Below, one piece after another: positions 1-9,935 of a stretch of 64,000 nt of DNA. Below the pieces are notes generated by a model. The model had not been told where the DNA came from. It was given only the letters and a program-made list of their open reading frames with translations, and ran no database searches. Each line of letters begins with the position of its first letter. Within the stretch, counting starts at the first letter, position 1. This stretch comes from Gilvimarinus algae. Lineage in GTDB: Bacteria > Pseudomonadota > Gammaproteobacteria > Pseudomonadales > Cellvibrionaceae. The DNA lies in assembly GCF_030518215.1 (NCBI RefSeq), contig NZ_JAULRT010000047.1, positions 1-64,000 of the forward strand, given 5' to 3'. The translations under genes were made by a program, and so were the position numbers.

Positions 1-78
1 AGCTTTTACCGGCTCGGGCAGTTTGATGTAAGAGACGTTACCAATGGCAGCGTCTCATACTGGAGCCTAAAAGTGTAA
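1..78 (+). other. Possible 3' end of a truncated reading frame
   Basis: Frame 1 is open from the first base to a TAA at 76-78 (25 codons, ending YWSLKV). It may be the tail of a gene lying to the left of the window. The stretch is too short to assign and could be chance. The direct repeats that begin at 74 overlap its stop. Confidence 0.25.
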
Positions 79-118
79 CCCATGTATATGGACACATGTG
101 TTACCTATGTATGCGGAC
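74..118. repeat. Two near-identical 20-bp direct repeats (possible IS end)
   Basis: Bases 74-93 and 99-118 match at 16 of 20 positions (pattern TGTWACCYATGTAT..GGAC), with a period of 25. The TGTTACCTATGTA core resembles the terminal sequence of some IS481/IS3-type insertion sequences, but no transposase is present. Seen: the repeat. Inferred: a mobile-element remnant. Confidence 0.4.
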
Positions 119-139
119 TATACAGGGTGTCCTCTTTTG

Positions 140-169
140 AGTACTTTTCTGGACAAGCAGAAAAGTACT
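140..169. repeat. Perfect 12-bp inverted repeat (hairpin)
   Basis: Arms AGTACTTTTCTG (140-151) and CAGAAAAGTACT (158-169) are exact reverse complements around a 6-base loop. The hairpin lies downstream of gltX on the minus strand and has no U-tract typical of a terminator. The remaining bases, 170-295, hold nothing I can identify. Confidence 0.6.
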
Positions 170-295
170 TCGCCCGCCCGGCGATAGAGGGCAAGAATTA
201 CGGGAGAGACTAATTTAAAACTGAAATAAGCTAGGAGCCAACCAAACACAGCTCCAAAAGGATGATACAGGCACATCCCTGTGCCCAAAAAGCCA

Positions 296-1792
296 TTAAT
301 CCGCAGGATTAACACCCAACTCCTGATACACCTTCTCCAGCTTCTTAAGCTGCTTCTTCCCAGGCTCTCCCAACACATTGATCGCCTGACGCAACCGGGC
401 GCGGCTCATATCCGGGCCCAGCAGGGTCATGGAGTCCATCACCGAGAAAGACGCGGTGGTGCCGGCAATGGCGATAAAGATAGGCGCCAAAAAGTCCTTG
501 AGCTTGATATCCATCTGCCCGGCCAGTTCTTTTAGGGTGTTGAAGATGGCGTCGCGCTCCCAGGTGCGCAGGGCCTCTAGGCGCCAGAGGGCAAATTGCA
601 GCAACTGCTTTTGCTCATCCGGCGGGAGTTTGCTCTCGGCAAAACTCGCCTCAGTGAGCGGCAGCTGGCCTGAGGCCAAAAAGGCCACCAGAGGGATAAA
701 GTCCCCCAGGGTTTCCATGCGCTGCTGAGCGTGGGGCAGCACTTTGAGCAGGTTGTCGCGGTTGAGCAGCCATTCGCCCAGGCGGTCGGCCAGTTGCTCG
801 GCGCTCAGGTTTTCGCGAATCCACAGGCCGTTGAGCCAACTGAGTTTTTCCACATCAAAGATGGGCCCGCCGAGGCTGACGCGGGAGATATCAAAGTGTT
901 CCTGCATTTCGGCGAGGGTGAACTTCTCGCGCTCGTCGGGCATGGACCAGCCCATGCGACCCAGGTAGTTGAGCAGCGCTTCGGGCAGGTAACCGGCCTT
1001 TTGGTAGTAGAGAATACTGGTGGGATTTTTGCGCTTGCTGAGCTTGGATTTGTCCGGGTTGCGCAGCAACGGCAAGTGGCAAAGCACCGGCGCCTGCCAG
1101 CCAAAGTATTCGTAGAGTTTCAGGTGTTTGGGGGCGGAGTTGATCCACTCCTCGCCGCGGATCACGTGGGTGATGCCCATCAGGTGATCGTCCACCACAT
1201 TGGCCAAGTGGTAGGTCGGCATGCCGTCAGCCTTGAGCAGCACCTGCATGTCCACCTGCGACCAGTCGATTTCAATTTGGCCGCGCAGCATATCGTCGAT
1301 AACGCAGGCGCCCTCTTCCGGGATTTTCATGCGTACCACATAGGGCTCGCCGGCGGCCAGCTTGGCCTGCACTTCTTCCCCGGAGAGTGTTAAACCCCGG
1401 CCGTCATACTTGGGCGTTTCGCCGCGCGCCTGCTGTTCGCGGCGCATTTCGTCCAGCTCCTCGCTGGTGGCAAAGCAGTAAAAGGCGTGGCCTTTTTCAA
1501 TCAGCTCGTCGGCGTATTGTTTGTAAATATCCATGCGCTCGCTCTGGCGGTAGGGGCCGTGGGGGCCGCCGACATCCGGGCCCTCATCCCACTCAAGCCC
1601 CAGCCAGCGCAGGCTGTCCAAAATGGCCTGTTCGGACTCGGCGGTGCTGCGGGTCTGGTCGGTGTCTTCAATGCGCAGCAAAAACTGGCCGCCGTGCTGA
1701 CGGGCAAAGGCCAGGTTAAACAGGGCGATATAGGCGGTGCCTACGTGGGGGTCGCCGGTGGGTGACGGCGCTATGCGGGTGCGAACGGTCAT
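296..1792 (-). CDS. gltX: Glutamyl-tRNA synthetase
   Basis: Charges tRNA-Glu with glutamate in the cytoplasm. The 498-residue product has the usual GltX length. The class I HIGH motif appears as HVGT at residues 16-19, just after the SPTGDP signature, and the KMSKS motif appears as KLSKR at about 250-254. The frame is open 42 codons further upstream, but [13 protein letters not shown] is the canonical GltX N-terminus, so the ATG at 1792 was chosen. It lies 14 bases after the waaC stop and is probably co-transcribed with waaC. No anomaly was seen. Confidence 0.97.
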   Translation of the reverse strand: MTVRTRIAPSPTGDPHVGTAYIALFNLAFARQHGGQFLLRIEDTDQTRSTAESEQAILDSLRWLGLEWDEGPDVGGPHGPYRQSERMDIYKQYADELIEKGHAFYCFATSEELDEMRREQQARGETPKYDGRGLTLSGEEVQAKLAAGEPYVVRMKIPEEGACVIDDMLRGQIEIDWSQVDMQVLLKADGMPTYHLANVVDDHLMGITHVIRGEEWINSAPKHLKLYEYFGWQAPVLCHLPLLRNPDKSKLSKRKNPTSILYYQKAGYLPEALLNYLGRMGWSMPDEREKFTLAEMQEHFDISRVSLGGPIFDVEKLSWLNGLWIRENLSAEQLADRLGEWLLNRDNLLKVLPHAQQRMETLGDFIPLVAFLASGQLPLTEASFAESKLPPDEQKQLLQFALWRLEALRTWERDAIFNTLKELAGQMDIKLKDFLAPIFIAIAGTTASFSVMDSMTLLGPDMSRARLRQAINVLGEPGKKQLKKLEKVYQELGVNPAD

Positions 1793-1806
1793 AAGAGTCT
1801 CTTGTG

Positions 1807-2832
1807 TCAGTTCTGAAGTTGAATCAGTGATTGCCAGAGCTGATCGCCACTGATGGCGCTCAGGGTTCGGGGGCGATTTCCCCCAGTGTCTTGGTGGCGG
1901 CACAGGCGCTTGCCGCACTGCTCACACACATAGCCCGGCGCGACAATATGCGCAGAATGCGGGCCGGTGGCGCCAATTAATTTAGGGTCGGTCGGGCCAT
2001 AGGCCGTCACCGTCGGCTTACCCAGCGCGGCCGATATATGGGCCAGGCCAGTGTCGTTACACACGGCGCCCTGGCTTGTGTGCAGCAAACCGGCAAGCTC
2101 AGTGAGCGTCATCCGCTCCAGTACCTTGGCGTTGGCGCGGCCCGAGGCTACAGCCAAAGCGGCGTCTTTTTCCGCCGGTGAGCCCCAGGGCAGCAGCACA
2201 TCTAACCCCTGCCCGGCGGCGGCATCAATCAGCCCCTGCCAACTGGCTTTGGGCAAACATTTGGTGGGCCAGCTGGCATTGGTAACCGCCACAATATAGG
2301 GGTTATTCGTAATAGTTTGCTCGGGCCAACTAATATCCGCCAAGCCAAACTCGGGCGCGGTATTGGGCCGCTCATAACCGAGGCCAGCGGCGAACAAATC
2401 CCGCCAGCGGTCCACTGCCAGAATGTCCTGCGCCACGGCAAAGCGGCGCTGATAAAACCAGTGGGCGCCGCGCTCTCGCACCGAGTCGGCGTCCGGCCCG
2501 GCGCGCAACCCCCGCGCCAGGCGGGTAACGATCGCACTTTTAAAATTGGTTTGGGCGTCCAGCACCAGATCGTAATGGGTGCGGCGCAGCTCGCGCCAGT
2601 AGGCCTTGAGCTCGCCGGAGCGCCAGGCGGCTTTCGGGCTGCGCTTCCAGCGCCGGTGGGCGGAGACTATGGTGCGCTCTACCGCCGGGTGCCAGCGGGG
2701 CACCTCGGCAAAGGCTTCATCGACCGCCCAGTCGAAGGAGATGCCGGGAATGGCGCGCACAGCATCGCAAACGGCGGGCAGCGTTTGTACCAAATCTCCC
2801 ATAGAGCTGAGTTTTACGATCAATACCTTCAT
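1807..2832 (-). CDS. waaC: Lipopolysaccharide heptosyltransferase I
   Basis: A GT9 glycosyltransferase that adds the first L-glycero-D-manno-heptose to Kdo2-lipid A at the inner membrane. The 341-residue protein begins [13 protein letters not shown], the standard WaaC N-terminus. The C-terminal half has the nucleotide-sugar segment [17 protein letters not shown] with the TGLAH core. Near the C-terminus a [11 protein letters not shown] stretch holds three closely spaced cysteines. The frame extends 87 codons upstream, but those codons are not WaaC-like, so the ATG at 2832 was chosen. It sits upstream of gltX. The subfamily call (heptosyltransferase I rather than II) is from N-terminal resemblance. 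Confidence 0.88.
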   Translation of the reverse strand: MKVLIVKLSSMGDLVQTLPAVCDAVRAIPGISFDWAVDEAFAEVPRWHPAVERTIVSAHRRWKRSPKAAWRSGELKAYWRELRRTHYDLVLDAQTNFKSAIVTRLARGLRAGPDADSVRERGAHWFYQRRFAVAQDILAVDRWRDLFAAGLGYERPNTAPEFGLADISWPEQTITNNPYIVAVTNASWPTKCLPKASWQGLIDAAAGQGLDVLLPWGSPAEKDAALAVASGRANAKVLERMTLTELAGLLHTSQGAVCNDTGLAHISAALGKPTVTAYGPTDPKLIGATGPHSAHIVAPGYVCEQCGKRLCRHQDTGGNRPRTLSAISGDQLWQSLIQLQN

Positions 2833-2903
2833 GCGCGCCTTGCCCTGCTCAACAAGCGCGCCATTGTAGCGCAAAGCCCCCGGCACTTGGGGGCGGCACC
2901 GAC

Positions 2904-2928
2904 AAAAAAGCGCCGGCAGAGCCGGCGC
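2904..2928 (-). terminator. Rho-independent terminator of the GH9 gene
   Basis: An 8-bp GC stem (2910-2917 with 2921-2928) and a 3-base loop are followed, on the minus strand, by six U residues (2909-2904). It lies 15 bases past the GH9 stop and ahead of waaC, which it insulates. Confidence 0.85.
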
Positions 2929-2942
2929 GGAGGGGGAAAGGG

Positions 2943-4787
2943 TCAGTCGGCGTAGAGCGCTTCGAGCGCGCCGGTCACGTACACCAGTGGCGCGTTCCAG
3001 TTGATGGTGACCTCGTTGGTGGAGTAGCTGCACCAATCGTCTAAATAGGCGCGCGCTTTGGCCTCGCTGCCCGCGGGGTAATTGCCGCCACAATCGCTCG
3101 GGGCATCGGTGTTCGGGCCGCCGGCGAGAAAGCCCGGCACCGGATCGACAATGCCATCGGCCTCAGACTGGCGGTGATGGATGTGCATGGGAGGGCGCTC
3201 GCCAAAGCCGGTGACATAGCTGTAGTCCGTGGGGTTGCGACCCAGGGCGTAATCCAGCAACCCCTGAGCGGCGTTGGCGTAGCTCATGTCATCGCTCAGG
3301 CGGTAGGCCTGCATCAGCATCATGGCTTTGTTGAGCGCGCCGCCGTTGCTGCCCCAGTAAAAGTCGCCGTTGGTCATGGCCACACCATAGGCCGAGGCAG
3401 TGGCCTGAGCGCGGATGTTATCGGCAAGACTCAGGATGGACGACTCGATCAGCGAGGTGTCGGCCAGCTCGGTCAGCTGGTTGCGGTGATGGGCCAGTGA
3501 CATCCAGGCCAGGGCCGCGGTGTTGGACCAGCCGGGATTGCTGATGGGTACGGAGGTGGGGTTCATGGCCTGGTAATACTGGTCATCGCCGGTAGTGATA
3601 TAGAGCTCGGCCGCCGCCCAGGCAAATTCGTCGCTGAAGCTGCCGTCGCCATAGGCGCCAGTGCTGACATCCGACGGCTGGTTGTAGGGGACGTTACTGT
3701 TGTTCTGTGCCCACTGCCAGGCGGACTCTGCCGCCGCCAGCATTTCATCGGCCAGGCCCGAGTAGACGGTTTCGTACTCGGCCACCACCCGGCTGGCCGT
3801 GGCCATTACCGCGGCAAAATTCAGCGTCGCCGCTGTGCCCTTTTGCACCACGTAGCGCTGGGCTGTGCCCTCGGCGGGCATTACCGCGCCGGCAAAGTTT
3901 TTGGTGGTGAGCTTGTGGTAGACACCGCCATCGGCCGGGTCCTGCATATCGAGCATCCACTCGAGATTCCACATGGCTTCATCCAGCAGATCCGGCACGG
4001 CATTGCCGCTCTCGGGTATACCGATGTCCTGGGCGGCGTAGAAGCTGCCGTAGTGCTCAAGGGCGGCCAAGAGGGTGTAGGTGGAGATACCGGAGTTGAC
4101 GATGTATTTGCCAAAGTCGCCAGCGTCGTACCAGCCTTTGGGGGCGGACAGTACCGTGCCCTCGGGGCGCTCGGCACTGGCAGCCGAGGCGTGTACCAGC
4201 ACATTGGTGTCCGGATGGCCGGCGGCGCGCGCCCAGGTGCCGGCGTGCTCGGGCAAGAGCTCGGTGCTGGCGCGGTTGTAGTAATAGGCTTTAAGGGCGG
4301 CGGCGTTGAGCGCCCGGTAGGGCGTCTCGCCAATGGTAAAGGGGTCGGAATCCAGCGCGCCTTGCACTCGCACCACATAGGTGCCGGGGGTTTGCAGCTG
4401 GCTGAAATCCGCCAGGGCCACGCTCTGCCCCGCCGGGGCCCAGGTGTTGTAGGCGCCTAGATCGCCGCTCATCACCTCGCTGTCAGTGGCGGTATCGATA
4501 ATCGCAAAACCGCCGCTGCCGCCGGCGGGCACCACCGCCATCTTGGCCGCCTCGGGGGCAAAGCCGAGTTGGTTGACCTTGATGCGCGCCGCCGCCACCG
4601 AGCTTGAACTTTCACTGGAGCTCTCACTGGAACTGACGGAGCTTGAGCTCTCGCTGGAGGTGACCGAGCTGCTGGATGAACTGGAGCTGATAATGGGCGT
4701 ATCGCTGCTGCCACCACCGCTGCTGCCGCAACCGGCGAGAATAAGGGCGCTGCACAGGGCTGTAGCCGTCAGGTTAAAAGGCTTCAT
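2943..4787 (-). CDS. GH9 endoglucanase-type lipoprotein with poly-Ser linker
   Basis: A cellulase-family enzyme expected to cut beta-1,4-glucans with inversion. The 614-residue protein has a lipoprotein signal (LILAGC, lipidated Cys20), a Ser-rich linker at about 33-63, an Ig-like N-terminal GH9 domain at about 68-150, and the (alpha/alpha)6 catalytic domain to the end. Catalytic landmarks are WYDAGD (Asp221 and Asp224), HIHHR at 535-539, and the proton donor in STNEV (Glu592). It has no carbohydrate-binding module, so the lipid anchor and linker probably tether the enzyme to the cell surface to act on soluble oligomers. It is transcribed alone and ends at a strong terminator. Confidence 0.93.
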   Translation of the reverse strand: MKPFNLTATALCSALILAGCGSSGGGSSDTPIISSSSSSSSVTSSESSSSVSSSESSSESSSSVAAARIKVNQLGFAPEAAKMAVVPAGGSGGFAIIDTATDSEVMSGDLGAYNTWAPAGQSVALADFSQLQTPGTYVVRVQGALDSDPFTIGETPYRALNAAALKAYYYNRASTELLPEHAGTWARAAGHPDTNVLVHASAASAERPEGTVLSAPKGWYDAGDFGKYIVNSGISTYTLLAALEHYGSFYAAQDIGIPESGNAVPDLLDEAMWNLEWMLDMQDPADGGVYHKLTTKNFAGAVMPAEGTAQRYVVQKGTAATLNFAAVMATASRVVAEYETVYSGLADEMLAAAESAWQWAQNNSNVPYNQPSDVSTGAYGDGSFSDEFAWAAAELYITTGDDQYYQAMNPTSVPISNPGWSNTAALAWMSLAHHRNQLTELADTSLIESSILSLADNIRAQATASAYGVAMTNGDFYWGSNGGALNKAMMLMQAYRLSDDMSYANAAQGLLDYALGRNPTDYSYVTGFGERPPMHIHHRQSEADGIVDPVPGFLAGGPNTDAPSDCGGNYPAGSEAKARAYLDDWCSYSTNEVTINWNAPLVYVTGALEALYAD

Positions 4788-4934
4788 GACTCTTCCTCGT
4801 TATTGTGATTTTGTCGGGAGAGTGTAACGCGATTGCGGCTTTGGCCACATCAGGCTTCGCAAAGAATGGTTAACAAGACTATAAGCGCATGGCCCCTGCG
4901 AGCACGCTGGAAAAACCGGTCAGGCGTCTTGGCG

Positions 4935-5648
4935 TTATAGCCCCAGGGTTTTTTTCACAAAGGGAATGGTGAGCTTGCGCTGCTCGGCCAGCGAAGCGTG
5001 GTCCAGCCGGTGCAGGTAGCAAAACAGCTGGTTCATATCCCGCGGCACCCGCTGGACGATAAAGGTGGCCACCTCCTGGTTGAGCTCGAGGCCGCGCTCG
5101 CGGGCGCGGGTGGTGAGTGCGCGGATCTTTTCCTCGTCGCTCAGCCCCTGCACCTGATAGGTGACGCCCCACTGCAGGCGCGAGCGCAAGTCCGGCAAGT
5201 TAACCTCAAGGGCGCGCGGGGTTTGCGGGGCCGCCACCAGCAGCAACCGGCCGGCATCGCGCAGGGCGTTATAGAGGTTAAACAGGGCGCGCTCCCAGTC
5301 CGGTTTGCCGGCAATGGCGTTGAGCCCGTCCAGGCAAACCATGTCCAGATGCTCCAGTCCCTCCAGCAGCGCCTCTGGGGCAAAACCGGTGACTTCGCTG
5401 AGCGGCAGGTATTGCACCGACAGATTGCGGGATTCGGCGTAGTGGCAGCTGGCCTGCAGCAAGTGGGTCAGCCCGGCGCCGGCGGCGCCCCACAAATAGA
5501 CAAACTGCTCGCCGGTGCCCTCGACTTGTTGGCACAGCGCAGCCACTACCTGGGCATTGGCGGAGCCGGCCGGTGCGTAGAAGTTGTCGAAGGTGGCATC
5601 GTCTTTCAGGCTCACCCCCAGCGATAGCTGCTCGGGTGTTGAGCTCAC
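4935..5648 (-). CDS. hda: DnaA regulatory inactivator Hda
   Basis: An AAA+ protein that, with the DNA-loaded beta clamp, stimulates ATP hydrolysis by DnaA and so prevents re-initiation. The 237-residue protein has the clamp-binding motif QLSLGV at residues 7-12, a Walker A-like loop GAAGAGLTH at 54-62 (lacking the usual GKT), a Walker B-like strand DMVCLDGLN at 102-110, and the DLRSRLQWG box typical of DnaA relatives. The start overlaps the stop of the DUF2066 gene by 4 bases, a pairing often seen in Gammaproteobacteria, which suggests translational coupling. Confidence 0.93.
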   Translation of the reverse strand: MSSTPEQLSLGVSLKDDATFDNFYAPAGSANAQVVAALCQQVEGTGEQFVYLWGAAGAGLTHLLQASCHYAESRNLSVQYLPLSEVTGFAPEALLEGLEHLDMVCLDGLNAIAGKPDWERALFNLYNALRDAGRLLLVAAPQTPRALEVNLPDLRSRLQWGVTYQVQGLSDEEKIRALTTRARERGLELNQEVATFIVQRVPRDMNQLFCYLHRLDHASLAEQRKLTIPFVKKTLGL

Positions 5649-6763
5649 GGCTGGGCCCCCTCCAACCGATAGCGCAAAGGCCGCAGCAGCGAGCCGCGAA
5701 TTTGGTAGCGGTTCTCCGATAAGCTGACGCTCTCAGAGGCGGGCAAAAGCGTGCGATCCAGGGCCAGGGTATTTTCCAGCCGGGCGACATCGCCCTCGGT
5801 GTAGAGGTTGAGCATCAGCCCGTTGGCGCCGATGGAGTGCAGCTGCACTCGGCGTACCAAGGCCAGGGACGCCAAATAGCGCTCGGCCTTTTTGTAGTCG
5901 CCAAAGCTGTGCACGTTATCAATAAGCATGGCGATACTTGCCGCGCCCGACTCGCTGGGGCTGATACCGTAGAGCCCGGCGAAGCGATCGGCCACCGAAT
6001 CGATGGCGCCACTCAAGAGCTCTTCGGCAGTGGCGCCTGCGCCATCAAAACCAAGGTCGCCCTCACTGTGCAGCAACTGCCAGTTGCCTCGCAGGCTGCC
6101 ATCGGACAAGGCGCTGTATCGCAGCGTGAGTATGGCATCGGCGCGGTAGCGCTCGGAGGCGTTGCGAATGGCGCTCTCGTCCATGCGCCAGAGGCTTTCG
6201 GCGGGCATGGCCAGGTGATCTTCCAGGTCAAACAGTGGCGCCATTAACGGCAGGCCGCGCAGCTCGGCGCGCTCGCGCAGCGCCTGCCAGACTTGCTCGT
6301 CGCGCACTACTTCCAGGCCGTCGGCGGAGTTGACCACCACCCAGACCAACAGCGTCGGCCGGTTGGCGGGCCAGAAAGACAAGCCGGTAGCGCGCAACAA
6401 CTGTTCAACGGAGGCGGGAGAAAATTTAAGGTGCAAGCGCGAGGCCGGGACCGGCTCGCCGTTGGGCCCTTCTAGGGTTTCATCGGTGCTGGCGTAGCTG
6501 TATTCGTAGACGTAGTCCTGCGCCCGGGCGAGCGCCTGACGGGCCTGAGGGCTTTCGGCGGCGGCTGTGTTGCCGGAGACCCGAATCAATACCCGCTCCA
6601 GGGCGTGCTTGGCTGCCGCCTCGCGCTGGGCCTGAGACTGGGATTTGACCAGCGCATCAGCGCGGTACAACTCCACCACCTGATCGGCCTGGACGGCGGT
6701 GGCCATAAGGCTCAGAGCCACCCAGATAAACACACATCGAATAATCAGCGCCACGTCTCCCAA
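5645..6763 (-). CDS. DUF2066 family exported protein
   Basis: Function unknown. The 372-residue protein starts with a signal peptide (hydrophobic stretch IIRCVFIWVALSLMATAVQA, then mature DQVVELYRADALV). The VVELY...A...ALERVLIRVSGN pattern is characteristic of DUF2066, a periplasmic family usually encoded next to hda. It is the first gene of the two-gene hda unit. An ATG at 6763 was kept because it gives a complete signal peptide. Nothing suggests an enzyme active site. Confidence 0.8.
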   Translation of the reverse strand: MGDVALIIRCVFIWVALSLMATAVQADQVVELYRADALVKSQSQAQREAAAKHALERVLIRVSGNTAAAESPQARQALARAQDYVYEYSYASTDETLEGPNGEPVPASRLHLKFSPASVEQLLRATGLSFWPANRPTLLVWVVVNSADGLEVVRDEQVWQALRERAELRGLPLMAPLFDLEDHLAMPAESLWRMDESAIRNASERYRADAILTLRYSALSDGSLRGNWQLLHSEGDLGFDGAGATAEELLSGAIDSVADRFAGLYGISPSESGAASIAMLIDNVHSFGDYKKAERYLASLALVRRVQLHSIGANGLMLNLYTEGDVARLENTLALDRTLLPASESVSLSENRYQIRGSLLRPLRYRLEGAQP

Positions 6764-6904
6764 TCAACCCCAGCTGACCAAAGGCCGGCATTGTAGCAGG
6801 ATTACCTGCATCGGGCATTGTGCGGGATTTTCCGGTAGAATACGCGCCTTTCAGATCAACCTGTCCGGCCGATTCCGGGCGCAATTACGGAAGCAGCGAG
6901 CGCT

Positions 6905-7960
6905 ATGAGCGAAAACACCCCCACCTCCCTGAGCTATAAAGACGCCGGCGTTGATATCGACGCGGGCAATGCCCTGGTCGAGCGCATTAAAGGCGTGGCC
7001 AAGCGCACCCGCCGGCCAGAGGTGTTGGCCGGGCTCGGCGGCTTTGGCGCGCTGTGTGAACTGCCCGCGGGCTACCGCCAGCCGGTGCTGGTGTCGGGTA
7101 CCGACGGTGTGGGCACCAAGCTGCGTCTGGCAATGGATCTCGGTAAGCACGACACCATCGGTATCGACCTGGTGGGCATGTGCGTCAATGACCTGGTGGT
7201 CGCCGGCGCCGAGCCTCTGTTTTTTCTCGACTACTACGCCACCGGCAAGCTGAACGTGGATGTCGCGGCGGATGTGGTCACGGGTATCGGTGAAGGCTGT
7301 GCCCAGGCCGGCTGCGCACTGGTGGGCGGTGAGACCGCCGAAATGCCCGGTATGTACGAGGGTGAGGACTACGACCTGGCGGGCTTTTGCGTCGGCGTGG
7401 TGGAGAAAAGCGAGATTATCGACGGTAGCAAAGTCGCCGCCGGCGATGCGCTGATTGGCCTTGCCTCCACAGGCCCCCACTCCAACGGCTACTCGCTGAT
7501 TCGCAAAATCATCGAAGTCTCCGGCGCCGACCTGGCGCAAGACTGCGGCGGCGTCAGCCTGGCCGACGCGCTTATGGCGCCGACCAAAATTTACGTAAAA
7601 CCCCTGCTGGAGCTGATCAAAACCCTGCCGGTCCACGCGCTGTCGCACATCACCGGTGGCGGCCTTTTGGAAAACATCCCGCGCGTATTGCCTGACAACG
7701 CCAAAGCGGTCATCGACACCGGCGCCTGGCAATTGCCGGCGGTGTTCCAGTGGCTCAAGCAAGCGGGCAACGTGCAGGCGCGCGAAATGTACCGCACCTT
7801 TAACTGCGGCCTGGGTATGATCATCGCCGTGCCCGCAGAGCGCGCCGACGAGGCGATTGCCCTGCTCAACGCCGCCGGAGAAAACGCCTTTAAAGTGGGC
7901 GAGATTGCCACTGCCGCGAGCGGCGAAGAACAAGTTGAATTAAAAGGTCTGAGTGCATGA
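6905..7960 (+). CDS. purM: Phosphoribosylformylglycinamidine cyclo-ligase
   Basis: Catalyses the fifth step of purine synthesis, the ATP-dependent closure of FGAM to AIR. The 351-residue product has the normal length. It has the N-terminal [19 protein letters not shown] signature, the GTDGVGTKL nucleotide-contact motif and the [16 protein letters not shown] motif of the PurM/PurL superfamily. The last 4 bases overlap the purN start, the usual purM-purN coupling. A TAGAAT -10-like hexamer lies at 6836-6841, but no good -35 is visible. Confidence 0.97.
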   Translation: MSENTPTSLSYKDAGVDIDAGNALVERIKGVAKRTRRPEVLAGLGGFGALCELPAGYRQPVLVSGTDGVGTKLRLAMDLGKHDTIGIDLVGMCVNDLVVAGAEPLFFLDYYATGKLNVDVAADVVTGIGEGCAQAGCALVGGETAEMPGMYEGEDYDLAGFCVGVVEKSEIIDGSKVAAGDALIGLASTGPHSNGYSLIRKIIEVSGADLAQDCGGVSLADALMAPTKIYVKPLLELIKTLPVHALSHITGGGLLENIPRVLPDNAKAVIDTGAWQLPAVFQWLKQAGNVQAREMYRTFNCGLGMIIAVPAERADEAIALLNAAGENAFKVGEIATAASGEEQVELKGLSA

Positions 7961-8619
7961 GCGGTGCGACCCGCGTTGTCGTGTTAATTTCCGGCAGCGG
8001 CAGCAACCTTCAGGCACTGATTGACGGCCAAATCGCCGGTGAGCTGCCCATTGATATCGCCTGCGTGATCAGCAACCGCCCGGGTGTGCGCGGCCTGGAG
8101 CGCGCCGCCGAGGCCGGCATTGAAGCCCTGACTCTGGACCACAAGGGCTTTGACTCGCGCGAGGCCTTCGACAAGGCGCTGGCCGAAACCATCGACGCCC
8201 ACCGACCCGACCTGGTGGTATTGGCGGGCTTTATGCGCATCCTCACTCCGGCCTTTACCAGCCGCTATCTCGGCCGCATGCTCAATATTCACCCGTCGCT
8301 GCTGCCCAAGTACCAGGGGCTGCACACCCATCAGCGGGCGCTGGATGCCGGCGACAGCGAACATGGCGTGACCGTGCATTTTGTCACCGACGAGCTCGAC
8401 GGCGGCCCGGCGGCCATTCAGGCGGTGGTGCCCGTTCTGGCCGGCGACGATGCCGCGAGCCTGGCCGCCCGCGTTCAGCAGCAAGAGCACCTGATTTACC
8501 CCATGGCCGTGCGCTGGTTTGCCGAAGGCAAGCTGAGCATGCGCGAGAACAAGGCACTGCTCGATGGTGAACCTTTGCCCGCGAGCGGTTACCAAGTAAG
8601 GACACAAACAGCCCCATAA
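7957..8619 (+). CDS. purN: Phosphoribosylglycinamide formyltransferase
   Basis: Transfers a formyl group from 10-formyl-THF to GAR in purine synthesis. The 220-residue protein has the phosphate loop [10 protein letters not shown] near the N-terminus, the catalytic segment [16 protein letters not shown] (Asn110, His112) and the TDELDGG motif with the catalytic Asp at about 148. It overlaps purM by 4 bases and is followed 7 bases later by the DUF3108 gene, so the three may share a transcript. The nearby DUF3108 gene is commonly found at this position in related genomes. Confidence 0.96.
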   Translation: MSGATRVVVLISGSGSNLQALIDGQIAGELPIDIACVISNRPGVRGLERAAEAGIEALTLDHKGFDSREAFDKALAETIDAHRPDLVVLAGFMRILTPAFTSRYLGRMLNIHPSLLPKYQGLHTHQRALDAGDSEHGVTVHFVTDELDGGPAAIQAVVPVLAGDDAASLAARVQQQEHLIYPMAVRWFAEGKLSMRENKALLDGEPLPASGYQVRTQTAP

Positions 8620-8626
8620 GGATTCT

Positions 8627-9397
8627 ATGAGCCGTTTTCTACGCTACACCCTCACCGCCGCTCTGACCCTGTTTGCCGCCTCAGCTCTGGCTGAGCCGGC
8701 CGCCAAGCCAGAGCAAGAACAAGAGAAAGAGCAAACGCCGGCTGCGCGCCAGGCGCCCGAGCAGTTTAAAAACATCTACAAGGCCCGTGTCTACGGCATT
8801 GGTATTACCGTGACCCACGAGCTGACACCGACCGACAACGGCCACAAACTGCGCTTTTTTGCCGACTCTTTTGTCGCCAGCATTGAAGAGACCAGCCTGT
8901 TCGACTGGCCCACACCCGGGCAACTGCGCCCGCTCCAGTACACCTACGAGCGCACCGGGCTCGGCCGCGACCGCACCGCTAAACTCGATTTTGACTGGCA
9001 GGCCAAGCGAGTCACCAATAATGTGCAGGACAAGCCCTGGAAGATGAAAATCCACGAGGGCATTCAGGACAAGCTGAGTTTTCAGGTACAGCTGCAGCGG
9101 GATTTGGCTGCCGGCAAGACCGAGGATCTGTACTACCAGATCGCCGATGGCGGGCGCATCAAAGAGTACCGCTTTGCCAAAGTGGGGGAGGAAACCCTTG
9201 AAACCCCACTCGGCAAAGTGGACACTGTGAAAATAGAGCGCACCCGCAAAGACGACGATCGCGTCACCTACGCGTGGATGGCACCCGAATACGGCTATTT
9301 GCTGGTGCGCATGCAGCAGGAAGAAGGCGGCGACGTCTACACGATTTACATCCATGAATCCGAGATCGACGGTGAAACGATCTCGCGCTTTGAGTGA
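8627..9397 (+). CDS. DUF3108 domain exported protein
   Basis: Function unknown. The 256-residue protein has a signal peptide ending near SALAEPA, then a charged Glu/Lys/Gln-rich patch (about residues 23-45), then the DUF3108 beta-rich domain (motifs YKARVYGIGITVTHEL, YTYERTGLGRDR, FDWQAKRVTNN). Proteins of this family are predicted to be periplasmic or outer-membrane associated and to adopt a LolA/VioE-like half-barrel. That structural statement is family knowledge, not visible here. It follows purN by 7 bases. Confidence 0.78.
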   Translation: MSRFLRYTLTAALTLFAASALAEPAAKPEQEQEKEQTPAARQAPEQFKNIYKARVYGIGITVTHELTPTDNGHKLRFFADSFVASIEETSLFDWPTPGQLRPLQYTYERTGLGRDRTAKLDFDWQAKRVTNNVQDKPWKMKIHEGIQDKLSFQVQLQRDLAAGKTEDLYYQIADGGRIKEYRFAKVGEETLETPLGKVDTVKIERTRKDDDRVTYAWMAPEYGYLLVRMQQEEGGDVYTIYIHESEIDGETISRFE

Positions 9398-9442
9398 TAC
9401 CACTCGTTCATTTTTGACACTCACCAACCAAAGGCATTCACT

Positions 9443-9925
9443 ATGATTATTTCCGACAACTGCGTCGCCAGTTTTCACTACACCCTGACCGATAAGGAAG
9501 GCAAGGTGCTCGACTCCTCAGAAGGTCGGGAGCCTCTGGCCTACCTGCACGGTGCCAGCAACATCATTCCAGGTCTGGAAAAAGAGCTGGCTGGCAAACA
9601 GGCCGGCGACAAGTTGCAAGTGGCGGTTCCGGCTGCCGAGGCCTACGGTGAGCGCAATGACGCCATGATGCAGGAGCTGCCGGCCAATATGTTCACCGGC
9701 GTGGACAAAATTGAAGTGGGCATGGAGTTTCACGCCCAGACCGAAAACGGCGTGCAGGTTGTCAGCGTTACCGCCGTCGACGGCGACACGGTCACTGTGG
9801 ATGCCAACCACCCGCTGGCTGGCGTGGACTTGAACTTTGACGTCGAGATCACCGAGGTTCGCAGCGCCACCGAAGAAGAGCAGCAGCACGGCCACGCCCA
9901 CGGCGCCGGTGGTCACGACCACTAA
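9443..9925 (+). CDS. slyD: FKBP-type peptidyl-prolyl isomerase, SlyD-like
   Basis: A prolyl isomerase and folding helper. The 160-residue protein has the two-domain SlyD plan: FKBP strands (VASFHYTLTDKEGKVLDSS, LHGASNIIPGLEKEL), an inserted IF chaperone flap (AEAYGERNDAMMQELPANMF) and the return strand (NHPLAGVDLNFDVEITEVR). The tail is histidine-rich (HGHAHGAGGHDH), consistent with nickel or other metal binding as known for SlyD. It is shorter than E. coli SlyD because the His-rich tail is brief. It could also be named an FkpB/SlpA relative, but the His tail favours SlyD. Confidence 0.9.
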   Translation: MIISDNCVASFHYTLTDKEGKVLDSSEGREPLAYLHGASNIIPGLEKELAGKQAGDKLQVAVPAAEAYGERNDAMMQELPANMFTGVDKIEVGMEFHAQTENGVQVVSVTAVDGDTVTVDANHPLAGVDLNFDVEITEVRSATEEEQQHGHAHGAGGHDH

Positions 9926-9935
9926 GGTCCAGTCC

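Noticed and set aside
118-378. 86-codon minus-strand open frame past the gltX stop
   Set aside because: It overlaps the gltX end in another frame and the hairpin at 140-169, and shows no coding features.
6851-7933. 360-codon minus-strand open frame across purM
   Set aside because: Antisense shadow; the His/Gly/Val-rich translation has no domain and no promoter or ribosome-binding site.
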